From positions 62,415,352-62,479,351 of the forward strand of contig JAPFBE010000003.1 of assembly GCA_034336665.1 (NCBI GenBank): a stretch of 64,000 bases of DNA. Reading direction: 5' to 3'. Both the position numbers and the translations under genes were made by a program. A model generated the notes under the pieces. The model was given only the letters and a program-made list of their open reading frames with translations, had not been told where the DNA came from and did no database searches. How positions within the stretch are numbered: the stretch's first letter is position 1; every line of letters starts with the position of its first letter. Source of the stretch: Luscinia megarhynchos (lineage: Eukaryota; Chordata; Aves; Passeriformes; Turdidae). This document shows, piece by piece, positions 1 through 12,060 of the stretch.

Positions 1-1630
1 CTATCCTCACAACTAATTCAAACCATAAGAAGCTGTCACTAGCAGTAGCATTTGCCACATTCTGAGAAAACATTCCTGGATAGGCCTTGAGCAGTCAGAT
101 CTCAGCCAGCTTTGCACATCCAGTGGAAATGCGTGGGTGTGTCTGTGGCATTGGTGGTTCACACAAGCTCCTGGAGCATGTTTGTGAGCCTATGAGGTGC
201 TTGTGGCAGCAGTTGTGTCCCTCTCTAAGTGCAGCACTCCACTGGCTGGTGCAGGTGTTCCCAGAGACCAACAGACGGGTAAAGATAAGCATGAGTCACC
301 TAGGGGGCCATTGAATTTCTTCCCAGAGAAAGCAAGGGTAGAAAGGAAATGGGATTTATTTGAAAGAGTTCAGGTGACTCCTAGATGGTCCCCATCCTTT
401 TGTGTGGAAATGACAGCCAAAAGCTGAGCTCTTCTAATGGGCAAGGGTGAAAGCATCTGGGCACAGCTCACACCTGACACTTTGGTTTAGCTGTCAATCC
501 CCATTATGGCAAGTTGTGTCAATACATCTATTGACTTTCCTGGCTCAGGGAATCTCAGTCTGAAAAACAGTGTATCAGGGCTGGTGTTGGCTCTTGGGAG
601 CCAACTTTTTTCCTGCAGGTAGTTCCCCTTTGTGGGGTTTGAGCACAGCTCCCATATATGCTGCATATTTGTATAGGGCAGACAGCAATCTTCCCGTAAT
701 GTTCTGAGGAGATTCTCTGCATTTCAGGAGGCTTGGGGCTGGTTTTTAAGCTTCTAAATATATTTGATCTCTTTTTATATCAGCTTTTACACAAACAAAT
801 ACAAGCAGTCTTTTTTTGTGTGACACGTGCTGCTGCATCTTAGAATGGTAATAAACCAGTAGGGCTGTAGACTGAGAAATGTAGCATTCACCATTAAGTT
901 ACAGCTGGGAATAGTTCTGTATGTCTTTCCAGCCACTTGTTTTACTAAAATATCAGCTCAATCAGCACTTCATGACCAAGCCCACTGGTCATTCATGCAA
1001 AAAACGAGCATGTGTTCCCTTGTTTTAATGAAAACCTTTTGATGGCTTTATTTTGGTAGTTTATTCCTTCAGCTGTTTTATTCATCTACCACAGCTGTGG
1101 TTTTTTTCTTTTATATAAATTTTATTCCAGTAACCTTTAAATGCTGAAACTTCCCTTTGGTGCAGCATTGGGCCTGTGCTGTAACTCATCGTTCTACTGG
1201 GGTACCATAGCCCAGATCCACCAAAACTTCATAGCAAGAGGAGCAGCAGTGTAGGCATTTTCACTGCTGTCAAAAAATTAGCTCAAAGGAGGTTTAAATG
1301 GAACCCAAAGTCCATTCCACAGCGGCAGCTTTGTTGGTGATGATACAATGATGGAGGGAAGACTCGTGCTGCTGTAGAAGATAAATGACTGCAATAGGCA
1401 TGGAAGGAATTAAGTCTTGCTTCCAGTCTTTCTCATGCCAACACTGAACATGCAGAGCAGGGACCTTACAAGCTTCCATGGAAGCTGATGTCAACAGGAT
1501 TATTAGACACCAGCTGCTTCTGTAGGGAAGGGTGAGTGGGGGAGTAGGGTGCAGTTGGTATTTGCAATGGTTGTCTGCCCCCATGTTCTTCTCTGCAATG
1601 TGATTGTATGTCTGTCTGCTTAACTTTCAG
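1..1630 (+). other. WDFY2 intronic sequence, no recognised exon
   Basis: The stretch ends in the TTTCAG acceptor of the 1631 exon. I looked for the preceding WDFY2 exon (the region before AHQSRV) in the plus frames and did not see it, so the whole stretch is probably intron. No repeat is clear enough to name. Confidence 0.6.
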
Positions 1631-1781
1631 CCCATCAAAGCAGGGTGATGATGATTCTGTTCGTGCTGGAGATGGAGTGGGTGCTGAGCACGGGCCAGGA
1701 CAAGCACTTCACGTGGCACTGCTCGGAGAGCGGCCAGCGGCTGGGCGGGTACCGCACCAGCGCCGGCGCCTGCGGCCTGCA
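1631..1781 (+). CDS. WDFY2: WDFY2 exon, WD40 blade (residues ~112-162)
   Basis: The acceptor is a TTTCAG at 1625-1630. The exon opens with two bases finishing an Ala codon, then HQSRV, and runs through the blade ending in FTWHC and the GLQ turn. It closes with CA, the first two bases of a Gln codon completed by A3170. Its third codon positions are almost all G or C from about 1660 on, unlike the next three exons. The donor GTATCCTCT is not the usual GTRAGT type. Confidence 0.95.
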
Positions 1782-4700
1782 GTATCCTCTGATGAGCTTC
1801 TGCCTGGGCACTCCAGCAGCCCCATTTGTTTGGCTGATGGCCTCCACATTTTGTGCCCTCTGTGGATTCACTGCTTCAAGAGAGAAACTGTTATTTAAAG
1901 CCAATTTAAAAAACTGTCAGTTCTCCTTGCTTTGTCTCCTTAATGCGTTGTGGCATATTTAGGTCTAACCATTTTTGAGCTCTACAATGGACAATCTGCA
2001 ACCTATTGTGGTCTGCTATTGTAATAAATATGGATAGGGCCTTCATTTAAGCATGCAGTGCATGCTTTCTTCAGAGAATTAATGGTAGCAAAAGTAGGTT
2101 GGTGATCAGGTCAGAGTGCCTGTGTGTATGCATGGTAAAAATTAAATCACTTTAATATAAAATAATGAGCACTTGTTCTTCACTCTGGAGTTGCTCACTA
2201 TGTATTGGGAATTTGGGTTAACTAGAGAGTAAATGACTGCAGAAATGGCACTCAGGTGGCTTATCCATGTAGACCTGCCCCAGCTGACTGATAATAAAAG
2301 AAATATTAATTCAGCTTTATTGAAAATGAAAAGGGAAATGGAAAAGTATGAGCTCTTTGGCTGAAAATAGGGGTTAGCATAAACAGACATTTTAATGCCC
2401 CAGAGTGGATGTGGTATAGATGATGTTTTCCTAGCTCACAAGAAGTGATACTGACTCAAAATTATTGTTTCAAGATGGACTTGCTGTATATTAGCTGGTA
2501 ATTCAGTTAATCTAAATGGCAGAAAGACTGAACTTACTTTTTAATTAATTGATAGATATTTTTGAAAACATGATGCAAGAATTTGCCCTGTGTTCCCTAA
2601 ATCTCTCTAGAGAACAGCCAATTTTGACTGATAAAAACTTTTGGAGGACAATTTAATTTGGGTCATCTGATTATTATGGTGGAGGGCAGTGGAAGCAGTG
2701 GAAGGGAGAATCACTGGCAAATACTGAAAAAATATCTGACATAGCCAGGAACAGGTTTGGATTTTTTTTTTGTTCTGCAGTGTCCTATGTGATTAAAATC
2801 AGTACTCCTTCGTATTTTGTATAATTTTGGGAAGGGAGAAAGTGGATACCATCCAACTCTAGCACTTAAGTAGCAAAGGCTGAGGAGACCACTCTTATAT
2901 TCATGGCAAAGGACTACTTCAGTGGTGTTTCATAACAAAACCACAAATTGTGTTCTGGTATAGTCTTGTTTTTTCTCACCTAGGGATACTGCACTGTTAA
3001 TATGAAAAGGTATGAGCATTATTAAGATGAACAGGTGCCTTAAAGTACACTCTAAATACCTCCTTGAGACTGGAGCACTGTTCACAAGATTGCAGGATAC
3101 TCATGTCAAAAGAATTAGGAATGTAAAGCTTGTGTAAATAATATGTTTTCCTCAGCATCTGTCCTTCAGATTTGATGTGGAAACCCGGCATGTGTTTGTT
3201 GGTGACCATTCTGGGCAAGTGACCATCCTCAAACTAGAGCAAGAGTCCTGCAGCCTTGTTACCACATTTAAGGGACACACAGGTAAGGCCTCAGGAGGAG
3301 ACCCAGAAAGGTGCTCTGGGGAGTCTTCATCTGTGCTCAGCATCATGATGGTTTACTGTCCTGTGAGACACTAGGTTGGCTTGTGTCAGTGCTTAGCATG
3401 GAAGGGACATTGCTCTTAAGCTGTCCCAGCAGTTCAGGGAAGCTGTATTGGTAAAAAGAAGAGTGATCAGAGCTCTGAGCAGAACACATCTGTAGCAGAA
3501 AATAGCACCATCAGTAGCTGCTAATTAAAGCAGAGTGAGACTTGAGCAAGTTGTGGTAGTTCTGGGAGGGAGAAAGGATGCTGCTAAAGGCAAGATCTGT
3601 ATTGGTAGATACTTCATCCCAAGTGGAATGGGCACAGCTTGGAGGCACTAAATGCTTGTTTCACTGCTGGCACTTGTGCCCCATCACCCTTCGAAAAGAG
3701 CAACCCTGGATATGATCCTAACATTTAACAGAAGAAATGCTGTCATTCCTCAGCACTTTTTTTTTCATATCCCTCCTCTCTAGCTAAGTGGTAATTGCTC
3801 AAGATATCACAGTGTAGTTCAGTCCTTGTGCTAGGATACTGAGAAGATGCCCATAGCATTCCACACTTGCTTCTTTTTTAATGTTCTGGAAATTATGGAG
3901 ATGGAAAGTTGTGTAGCTCCCACTGTGACCATTTTGCTTCCACACTTTACTGCTCAGTGGATTCCCCCGTGCAAACAGCAGTGAAGCCCTGTGCCCACAG
4001 AAGAGCAGGATTTGGTTTCAGTAGTTTTTCTAGACTCAAAGGCACATGGTTGTATAGTCTTTGCCAAAGAGTTCTGCATTTTAATCACTCCATATTTTTT
4101 GTTATATCTTTATATTTAGCTACCTTCCAATCTTCCACTTTCTGTAATAAAATTACTGTTGTGTGTGCTCCTGTTGTAGGCGGTGTGACTGCTCTCTGCT
4201 GGGACCCAATACAGCGAATTTTATTCTCAGGCAGTTCTGATCATTCCATTATAATGTGGGATATTGGAGGAAGAAAAGGAACAGCCATTGAGCTGCAAGG
4301 ACATAAGTATGTTCAAAGCCTTTCCTCCTGCTTTTATAGGAGAAAAGCTAAATGCAGAAGCCACATCTGGAAACAAGCAGCCCAAAGGTCACAGTTTTCA
4401 CTAGCCTCAAGCTTGTATGTGTGACTCCCTGTGGTCTGTATACAACAGGAATAATTTGCTTATATTTTTCCAATGCTGAGCCCACAGGCTGTTTTAAGAG
4501 TCTGCAGAGGGTGATGAAGAGGGTGCACAACATCTGTAGTCCTGAATATGTTATGTCAGAGCCTGTGCCTTGTTGGAAAGGGGAGGCTCCTCAAATGAGA
4601 ACAGCTGCAGGGAAATTCTGGGGTTTTAGGTGTCAAGGTCTTTTCTTCCCCTAGAGGGAACATCGGGCTTGGACAATTAATCCCTTTTTTCCTCCATGCT

Positions 4701-7700
4701 CTTTCACCTACAGCCTGAATTCTAAATGATGTGCTTTAACCTTTAACTGTAGCAGACTTCACGTCTCAGTGCAAAGAGGCATCATCTTTTCAAGTACATT
4801 TGCACAGCCATAGATGTTTTTGAAGATGGGTAAGCCCGTGCTGGGCATTCATTATGCATCAGAATGGCTCTAGGGGCAATGGCTCCTCACCTTTTAACAC
4901 TGGCAATGCAACAAGTTGGTGTCAGAGTATTGGGACTGCATATATGTGGGACTTGCATGCCAGGCTCAGGTCTGGAGTGACAAAATCCCATGATGGTTTT
5001 GAGCTAGCAGTTTCTTACACATTCATGCATCTCTTTTGAGTAATGCTACACTCTGCTGAGTTACTTGGGTGCCTCTGGGATTTCAGAGCACTGCAGAGCT
5101 CTAGCTGAAATTACCAGATCACCCTCATACCCTACTGTGGTGCCTTCTAATGCATCACTGCTTGATTTATTGCTGTGGAAATTAGTTCTAATATAAAGTT
5201 AGCCTCTGGACCTCAATCTGTGTGATGGCTGTCAGCTGGAACTGTACAACACAGCATCCTACACATCCTGAGGGTGCCTCTGGTGTCAGCAGGCAGGCAC
5301 TGTGAAGGGTGGCAGTGTTGTCCCAAACTCTCCTGTGAATGCATTCCCCTCTTCAGGTTCAGCCATAGGTACAAATAAATGTGTTAGAATGCATGTCCTT
5401 TTGGCAGACAAGACCAGTGGTGGTAGCAAAGGAAATCCAATGTTGTGCATGATTTCCAATCACAGTGTGTTCAGTTCCTGTGTCTTCACAACCTTGTTTT
5501 TTCCATAATGGTGTTGTACAGTCTTTGTTTCCTAGGTTATAAATAGCCTGAGGCCTGAATTTCTTTCTTTTATGAAAGACTGAGCTCTTTGGAGAGTTAA
5601 GCTGAATTGTTCCTCCCATATTGTTTTTTCATTAAAAGAAGAAACAGGAGCACCTAAATTTTCCACCTTACTGTGAGAAGGCTTAGGAACAATTTAGTGA
5701 TTCCTACATTATTTTTGAAACTCTTCCGCTTGTTAGTGTCAAAAAAATCTTCAGTATTTTCTCGGTGATTCATTTCTAGATGTTGCAGAGATTTATAAAA
5801 GTTGTTACTGACATTCTACCAAGATGGTATCTTACCAGGGCTGCATTTATGCATCCAGATGTTTCTTCAGAAGCTGCAGTCCTGTTGAGGCTTCCCAGTG
5901 CATCTGGGACCTCCTATCCCAGGAGCAGCAGAAACAGTTATCAGAACAAGTCTTGGCTTTTGTGGATGCTGCCCAGATGAGCAACATTCTCATTGTGGTC
6001 CTGGTCTGACAGCAAAGACTGATTTGCTTCTGATGAATGCCATGTGCAATGAGTGGTGGAGGGAAACATATGGGCAAACAAATGGTTTGTACTGCTTTAT
6101 TGATATTCTGTGCTCACTTGTGCAGTAGCCATAGGTGGTTGATTGCTAACTGCCTTGTTTCTTTTTCAGTGATAAAGTTCAGTCTCTCTCCTATGCTCAC
6201 CACACTCGGCAGCTCATCTCCTGCGGTGCAGACGGGGGAATCGTTGTCTGGAACATGGATGTTGAGAGGCAGGAGGTAAATGCTTAGTTCTTGTCAATTT
6301 GGTCTGAAGCAGTCCTGGGAAGAAGGGACCTTTCTAAAATGTGCAGCTTTCAACCTAAACAAGATCATTCCAAGCTTTAAAAACATTTCTGGACATGCTC
6401 CAGTTGTTATACAGCAATTATGCCGTGCCTTTGATAATATGGTACAGGGGAAATCGCCTGGCAGAAAATTTGTATTAAATAGGCTGCTAAATGGCTCTTG
6501 CTCATTACATTACTGCTCTGAAAGATATTCTGTAAGGGGGGTATTGAGATGCTCTGCTGTGTTTTTCAGCATGTCATGAGATATATCAGTTCAGATGCTA
6601 AATGGATGGACTGATTGATTTATTTTGTTTTTTAAAAAAGTAAAACAAGAAGGCTCTTGGTCATCTCTGGAAAAGCACAACCCAGCATTTTCATTTCCTT
6701 GATAAGAAGCCGTTTAACTAAGGCTTCAATCTCACCTGCTGCTCGGTCTCACTTCTCTCTGGTGTAACACACAGAAGTGGGTTAAATGATGGCTTTGGTA
6801 ATGCAGACAGTAAGATTTCACCCACACATTCCTAATTGCCTTTGTGCTTTGTCACCAACGAATGCGAGCGGGTGCAAAAATGCTCCCCAGGTCTTTGGCA
6901 CTGTGGGAGCAGCCCCCAGCTTGGCAATTCCTGAGTCCTGACTCAGAGAGGGGGGAGTGAGCTCTGTGCTGGCTGAGTCAGGCACCAGCCCTGCTCAGGA
7001 GCTTGGCAAATCCTGGTGCCATGAGTCACAGCAAACCTGTGCCCTCTTCCTGCAGGGGGTAGGTCAGAGGAAGGCTTTTGGCAGCATGGGCTTTCACCAG
7101 CTTTGCTGGTTGTCACAAGTCGTGGCCTGCATGGATTGAGTGTGCCTCCCTTGAGGAAGGAGAAACACTAAGTGGAAAACTTGATTTTTAAAAAACTACT
7201 GAAGTTGGCAGAGGCAGAAACTGAGCTCCCTTTTTATTGGGAATTAGCATTTCAGTTGACTCTCTTTAATTACAAATCCAGGGGCCAAGTATGTCATCAG
7301 CTCCTAAATTGAAACGAAAGCAGAGCGGTTTCCTCCTTCCCAACAGATGTTTCCTTTTTGCTGCCAACTCGAATATTCAGAAATGAAAACCTTTATTTAT
7401 TTGCTGCCTTCAAAAGGCTGCAGTAAGGGTTAAGATTGGCTTGTCATCAAATAGGCAGGAATGCTGTGAGAAGGCTGATTTAAAAAATAGAGGAGAAATA
7501 TTATTAGCTAAATAAAGGCCAAGCAGCAGGTGCTAATGGTGCACAGCTTTCCCAGACTGTGGCTATGTGGGCTTGTTCTTGTTACCAGCAGCACAGCAGG
7601 GTGTTCTTGGTGCTAAACCACCCCCAAAATATGAATCTTTGAGGTGTTAATACCATGCCTTGGGTTTGGGTCCTAGATCACTTTCTTTTGGATGTTGGAT

Positions 7701-10700
7701 ATCATTTCTTTGCCCTTATTTAACGAATTTTTTTCTATGTGATGCATGCTCAGTACTGATTTTGTTGCAATTAGACTTTCCCACATCACTGAAATTGTGT
7801 TAGAATCACTTAACCCATTTTAACTGTTGATTCTTTATTTTCAACTCAATTTTAAATAAGTTGTAAGAAGACATTTGAAAGATGCTGTAAGTTGTCTTTC
7901 TGTTTGACTAAAAAGTGGTTACTTGCCACAAACAAAATGTTGTCTTCATCTATAGTTTTCAAATGCCCAAGAGATGGAAGGTTATACACAGAGATGTAAA
8001 TCTGTAGGCATTAAAAAGGAAAGATCTGTTGTGGGTGGAAAAGATGAGGATTTTCCCTAGCAGAATGAACTGCCTTCAGAATAACTGGCAAAAGAATATG
8101 AAACAGGTGATTGCTTTATTGCTGAGGGTCAAAGCTATCCTGGGAGCTGAGGGTCTCCATCTGCCCTTAACTTACCTTTGCCTGACCTTTCTATTGTTTT
8201 TAGTTCTTAATCTTGGCTGTGCTTCTTGCCATTTCAATTTGCAGCATGTGAGAAACTAGTGGCTCTGACAAGAAAACTGCAGTTTGTTAATAGCACTTCC
8301 TCAAAAAGTATTAAACAATATTTAGTGTTTATATAACCTCATGAGTTGATGAGGGAAAAGAGCTTGGGTTTGGTTTGGGTCTTAGGTTTGTTCAGGTGAA
8401 TCATATCTTTCTCCTCCCTGTGTGTGATTTGTAACATAGGGACCTCTGACAGCAGGAACTCCTCTTAGGGTGTTAAAGAAAGAAAGAATATTAAAAACTC
8501 CAACCATATCAGCATTTCCCATAACTTGCCTTTTCCCTTCAGATGAGTTGCTTGGCTATTGGAAATACTAATTGACCCCAGCTCCCACCAGAGGCAATAG
8601 CAGATGGTAAATGCTGTACAGACAGGACAGAACAAAATATTTTTATATGTTCAATTTCAGAATTGGGTTGTTTCTAGGGTCTTATTATCAAACTCTTCTT
8701 CATGATTTCTGTGAGAACTGTTCCTCCCATGTACTTCAAAGCTAAGCCAAAAAAGACATCCTATGGAACACATATCATCTTGTAATCATCATCAACAGTC
8801 AAAATGATATCTCGTGAAAATGGAGATTTTAAATCAAGCTCAGCTGGCCATATTGCCACACCACAACACAATCCTTTTTGTCCTGACTCTAGGCTCCATT
8901 GGAAATTTTTCTGCTTGTTGCTCACTTCCACTTTGTGTTTATGTGTGTGTTGCAGACCCCAGAGTGGCTGGATAGTGACTCCTGTCAAAAATGTGACCAG
9001 CCTTTCTTCTGGAACTTCAAGCAGATGTGGGACAGTAAGAAAATAGGCCTCAGGCAGGTTTGTATGTGCCCTTTGGTGTGTTACCATGGTGCCATTAGGC
9101 TTGCCTCTCAGAATGGATTCTGGTAACCCTTTTTCCCCCTAAAGCTTTGAGAATTTGCTCAAAGAACTTTGTTCTTCCACTAAGTGCTCAAGGTTTGGAC
9201 AGTGGGTTCCCCTTTGTGGCTTGGTTTTGTGGTTGAAAGGAACACACTTTTTTCCAATCAATCCCAATAGCAAATGCATATAATGGACCTTGGGCTGAGT
9301 AGATTTGTGGCCTTCCATGACTTAAGCCATGTGGGACTTTGCTCATTGTTAGTCAAATAAGTTACACAAAGAAATTTACAGCTGATTTTTGGAGATTGTG
9401 CTGGAACCAAAGCTGTTTCCAATGAGATTGGCTAAACACCTGTAGCTGCTCAGGCTGTATTGGGAAAGGCTTACAGGTCTGCTTGAAACACGCTGCTGTG
9501 TTCTCCTGCCTAGCAGCAGAGGGCTGCAGATGGCAGCCTTACTGAAGGGCTGTGGAAGTGCTGCGTGTGCGCGTGGGGCAGAGCTGGCTGTGCCTTGCTG
9601 GAGCGAGGTGGTGGAGCCAGTGGAGCTGAGCAGCGAGCTGGCGCGGCTTTGTGCCTGAGACGCTTTGTGGCGCTGTGTCCTGCAGCATCACTGCCGGAAG
9701 TGCGGGAAAGCCGTGTGCGGGAAGTGCAGCTCCAAGCGCTCCTCCATCCCGCTGATGGGCTTCGAGTTCCAAGTGAGGGTCTGCGACAGCTGCCACGAGT
9801 CCATCACCGACGAGGAGTAAGTGTGCTCGCTCAGCTGCTTGCGCTGCAGCTGCGAGGGCCTGCGTGCGCGCAGGGCTCCGGGAGGGAGCAGCCTGGCATT
9901 GTGGTCTCTGGGCTGTCTCAGCAGGATGGGGAGGAGATCAAGTCAGGAGGGATAGAGAGCCCCCCACCCCTGTTCCTTTCATGCCAGAAAGGTCTCCAAG
10001 TGCAGTTTGCAGAGTGGTTGCTGAATTAGTGGCTTACAGCAGCAGTCAAATACTTTTTTCCTCAATAGACAGCTTTTTGGGGGGGAAATCCTGCAGTTAG
10101 AGTTCTTGCTGATTTTTGGATTTCTTTCTTCAGGCGGGCACCCACGGCTACTTTCCATGACAGCAAGCACAACATTGTTCACGTGCACTTCGATGCCACC
10201 AGGGGATGGCTGCTGACCTCGGGGACAGACAAGGTTATTAAGGTAGGAGCCAGGAATGTGCTCTAGCTCCTGTACTTTGTTTCCCTTCCCTCTCCCGTGT
10301 GGCTGCAGGATGTCATACTTGCCTTCTTCCACCCAGAAACTTCTCACTTGGGATTTGGATTAGGATTTCTGCCCAATAAGGACCAAGGAGATCTTGGTCT
10401 GTGAAGTTATTGCCTGAAGGGGCTGGGACAAATGCTCAGTGTAACTTTTCCTTGAGGAAGACCAACTGTTTTTCAACATACCAAATCTCAGTGTAGCTAA
10501 ATAAAGAAATAGCTAAAATAATGACTGAGTTACAACAGTTTGAGTAATTAAAAAAAATCAAAAAAACTCTCACAATGTGTTATGACCATTCTCATAATTT
10601 AATTTAGTAATGTAGTGGGAGTTTTTTTGGTTTCTTTTAAGGCCAGCTATGAGCCTGTTTTATACAGGTGAAAGCTGGTGACATACAGAATGTCATTTCA

Positions 10701-10922
10701 TCAACATCCACCACTCTGACAATAAGTCCTGGAAAATTAAATCAAGCTTCTTCAGACTTGTTGCCTCTAATCATGTAGCCCCTCTTAATTAAAGAAAAAA
10801 ATGTGTAAATTATTTAAAGATTATCTTTTTGCTGTATTTGATTGTCTTTTACCATTATTCATGATGTTGTTTTATTTTATTATATTTAACAGCTGTGGGA
10901 TATGACACCAGTAGTGTCTTGA
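1631..10922 (+). CDS. WDFY2: WDFY2, WD repeat and FYVE domain protein 2 (3' part, eight coding exons)
   Basis: Coding exons at 1631-1781, 3170-3282, 4180-4306, 6170-6275, 8956-9057, 9686-9816, 10134-10242 and 10893-10922 join in phase to 288 complete codons plus the end of one split codon and a TGA stop. If the N-terminus matches human WDFY2 this is residues 112-400, giving the same total length with no indels. The order is four WD40 blades, then a FYVE zinc finger (exons 8956 and 9686), then a final blade ending LWDMTPVVS; a FYVE finger set between blades is the family hallmark. The FYVE part keeps CQKC, HHCRKCG, CGKC and VCDSC, that is, all eight zinc ligands. Known role of the family: binds PI3P on early endosomes and scaffolds AKT and PKC-zeta. 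The first exons lie upstream of the window; none was recognised in 1-1630. Confidence 0.96.
1782..3169 (+). other. WDFY2: Probable U12-type (minor spliceosome) GT-AG intron of WDFY2
   Basis: The donor at 1782-1790 reads GTATCCTCT, one base from the U12 consensus GTATCCTTT. A branch-site-like TTTTCCTCAGC at 3146-3156 places an A (3154) 15 bases before the acceptor G (3169), inside the short spacing typical of U12 introns; it differs from the TTTTCCTTAAC consensus at two positions. The phase is fixed by the Gln codon CA|A, so the unusual donor is not a frame error. Confidence 0.7.
3170..3282 (+). CDS. WDFY2: WDFY2 exon, WD40 blade (residues ~162-200)
   Basis: Reads FDVETRHVFVGDHSGQ, then VTILKLEQESCSLVTTFKGHT, a complete blade ending in the GH turn. 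It ends with the first base of a Gly codon before GTAAGG. Confidence 0.97.
4180..4306 (+). CDS. WDFY2: WDFY2 exon, WD40 blade (residues ~200-242)
   Basis: The acceptor is TTGTAG. It encodes GVTALCWDPIQ, the core GSSDHSIIMWD with a canonical WD dipeptide, and the AIELQGH turn. It ends with AA of an Asn codon before GTATGT. Confidence 0.97.
6170..6275 (+). CDS. WDFY2: WDFY2 exon, WD40 blade (residues ~242-277)
   Basis: The acceptor is TTTTTCAG. It encodes DKVQSLSYAHHTRQLISC, then GADGGIVVWNMDVERQE, and closes in phase 0 before GTAAAT. This is the last blade before the FYVE insertion. Confidence 0.97.
8956..9057 (+). CDS. WDFY2: WDFY2 exon, N-terminal half of FYVE finger (residues ~278-311)
   Basis: The acceptor is TTGCAG. 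Exactly 34 codons, phase 0 on both sides. It carries the first zinc pair (SCQKC) and the stretch FFWNFKQMWDSKKIGLRQ leading to the basic patch. The donor is GTTTGT. Confidence 0.97.
9686..9816 (+). CDS. WDFY2: WDFY2 exon, core of FYVE finger (residues ~312-355)
   Basis: Starts HHCRKCGKAVCGKC, the FYVE signature that contacts PI3P, and continues to FQVRVCDSCHE with the last zinc pair. It ends with GA of a Glu codon before GTAAGT. The exon and its flanks are markedly GC-rich. Confidence 0.98.
10134..10242 (+). CDS. WDFY2: WDFY2 exon, final WD40 blade (residues ~355-391)
   Basis: The acceptor is CTTCAG. It encodes RAPTATFHDSKHN, then IVHVHFDATRGWLLTSGTDK and VIK, the blade that closes the propeller after the FYVE finger. 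The donor is GTAGGA, phase 0. Confidence 0.97.
10893..10922 (+). CDS. WDFY2: WDFY2 terminal coding exon (LWDMTPVVS, stop)
   Basis: Nine codons and TGA at 10920-10922 after an AACAG acceptor. The WD dipeptide completes the last blade, and the C-terminus PVVS is the family ending. Confidence 0.97.
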   Translation: MWDMTPVVS

Positions 10923-12060
10923 TGTTACATCAGTGGAACTTGAAAGGTGATATTTACAGAAGAAACTGATTTCCTAACCCTAATTATACTGCAGAAGATA
11001 GATAACACTGGGTGCATATAGCAGATGAGAAAGGAACTAATGTGTTTACAACAACTTTATGTCCTCTGCTTGATCCAGGCTGAACATTTGCACGAAGACT
11101 CTTTCCACTTCTTCTCAAAATATACAAGAAGGTATTTTTTTAACTAACGGTTTGTACGGTCTGACTTTGGTTGTCCTGAGTTTATTTGGAAAAACCTGTG
11201 TGCAGTGCAATTTTTAGTTTTTATATTTCACTGTGTCAAGATACTTGCTGCTTTGTACAGAGGGTTCTTGGGTTGTGTCTTCCTCTGTGAGTTTTTGGTG
11301 TCAACAGACTGTGTAAGGCAATTGGCTCTCCCTGTAGCCAGCAGCTGTTGGTTTGGGATATTTCTGCTGGCCATGCTCTCTCCAGAGGAGGAAATCCAGG
11401 CACAGTCTCTGGGTGCATCACTGAGGAGCTGATGGACTATTGCAATTCCTAAAAGGGCTCTACCATCCACTTGTCCTAGTGGGCATCATCCAGAGAGCAT
11501 TCATTGGTCTGTGTAATCTTCCCGCCTCTTCCTTTGCTGCACGAGTTGCAGAACCAGGGGTCAGGTTATTCAGCAACTGATTTCTACACAAAACTGAAAC
11601 AGTTTTCCAGCTCAGAGCATTACAAGGAGCACACAGACTTGTTTGAGTTTGATGATGGTGACAGTCTGATTCAAATGAAATTATTGGCAACAGGAACTTT
11701 TGGGAGTGTGTGGATGGAGGGGGGCAGATCTAAAACTGGTCTAGATCTGAAAAGTCTGGCTTATCTCTACCTCTACCTTGCACAGCAACATTTCAGCATT
11801 TATGTCTATGTTGTTGAAAATTAATTTAGTTTTTCCTGTTTTCCATATGGTTAATCATATTTATTTTTTAAAACTATGATGGTTTTTATTAATTTCCTCT
11901 ATAGACCCAAAAGTGATATTGCTGAATGATGCCCATTGTCCTGTTGTCATACTTTACAGTTTCTCTTAAAAATAAACAGTATTTAAAAACATGGATTGAC
12001 CAAAATTACCTTTTTAGAATGACATTGTCAAGGTGAATAAACTAAATAAGCCCTTTTTTC
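10923..12060 (+). other. WDFY2: Probable WDFY2 3' UTR with two AATAAA signals
   Basis: Non-coding sequence after the stop. AATAAA hexamers sit at 11971-11976 and 12036-12041, about 1.05 and 1.1 kb downstream, and are plausible polyadenylation signals. The true end is not determined here. Short open frames inside have no recognisable product. Confidence 0.5.

Noticed and set aside
5780..6009. Protein-like stretch (CIWDLLSQEQQKQLSEQVLA) in the WDFY2 intron before the 6170 exon
   Set aside because: The frame is short, unrecognised and lacks a good donor; neighbouring codons switch frame quality. Possibly a decayed pseudogene piece, but not supportable.
9565..10029. 154-codon plus frame over the WDFY2 FYVE exon
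   Set aside because: It is in the wrong frame relative to HHCRKCGKAVCGKC and crosses the splice donor; a GC-rich shadow of the real exon.
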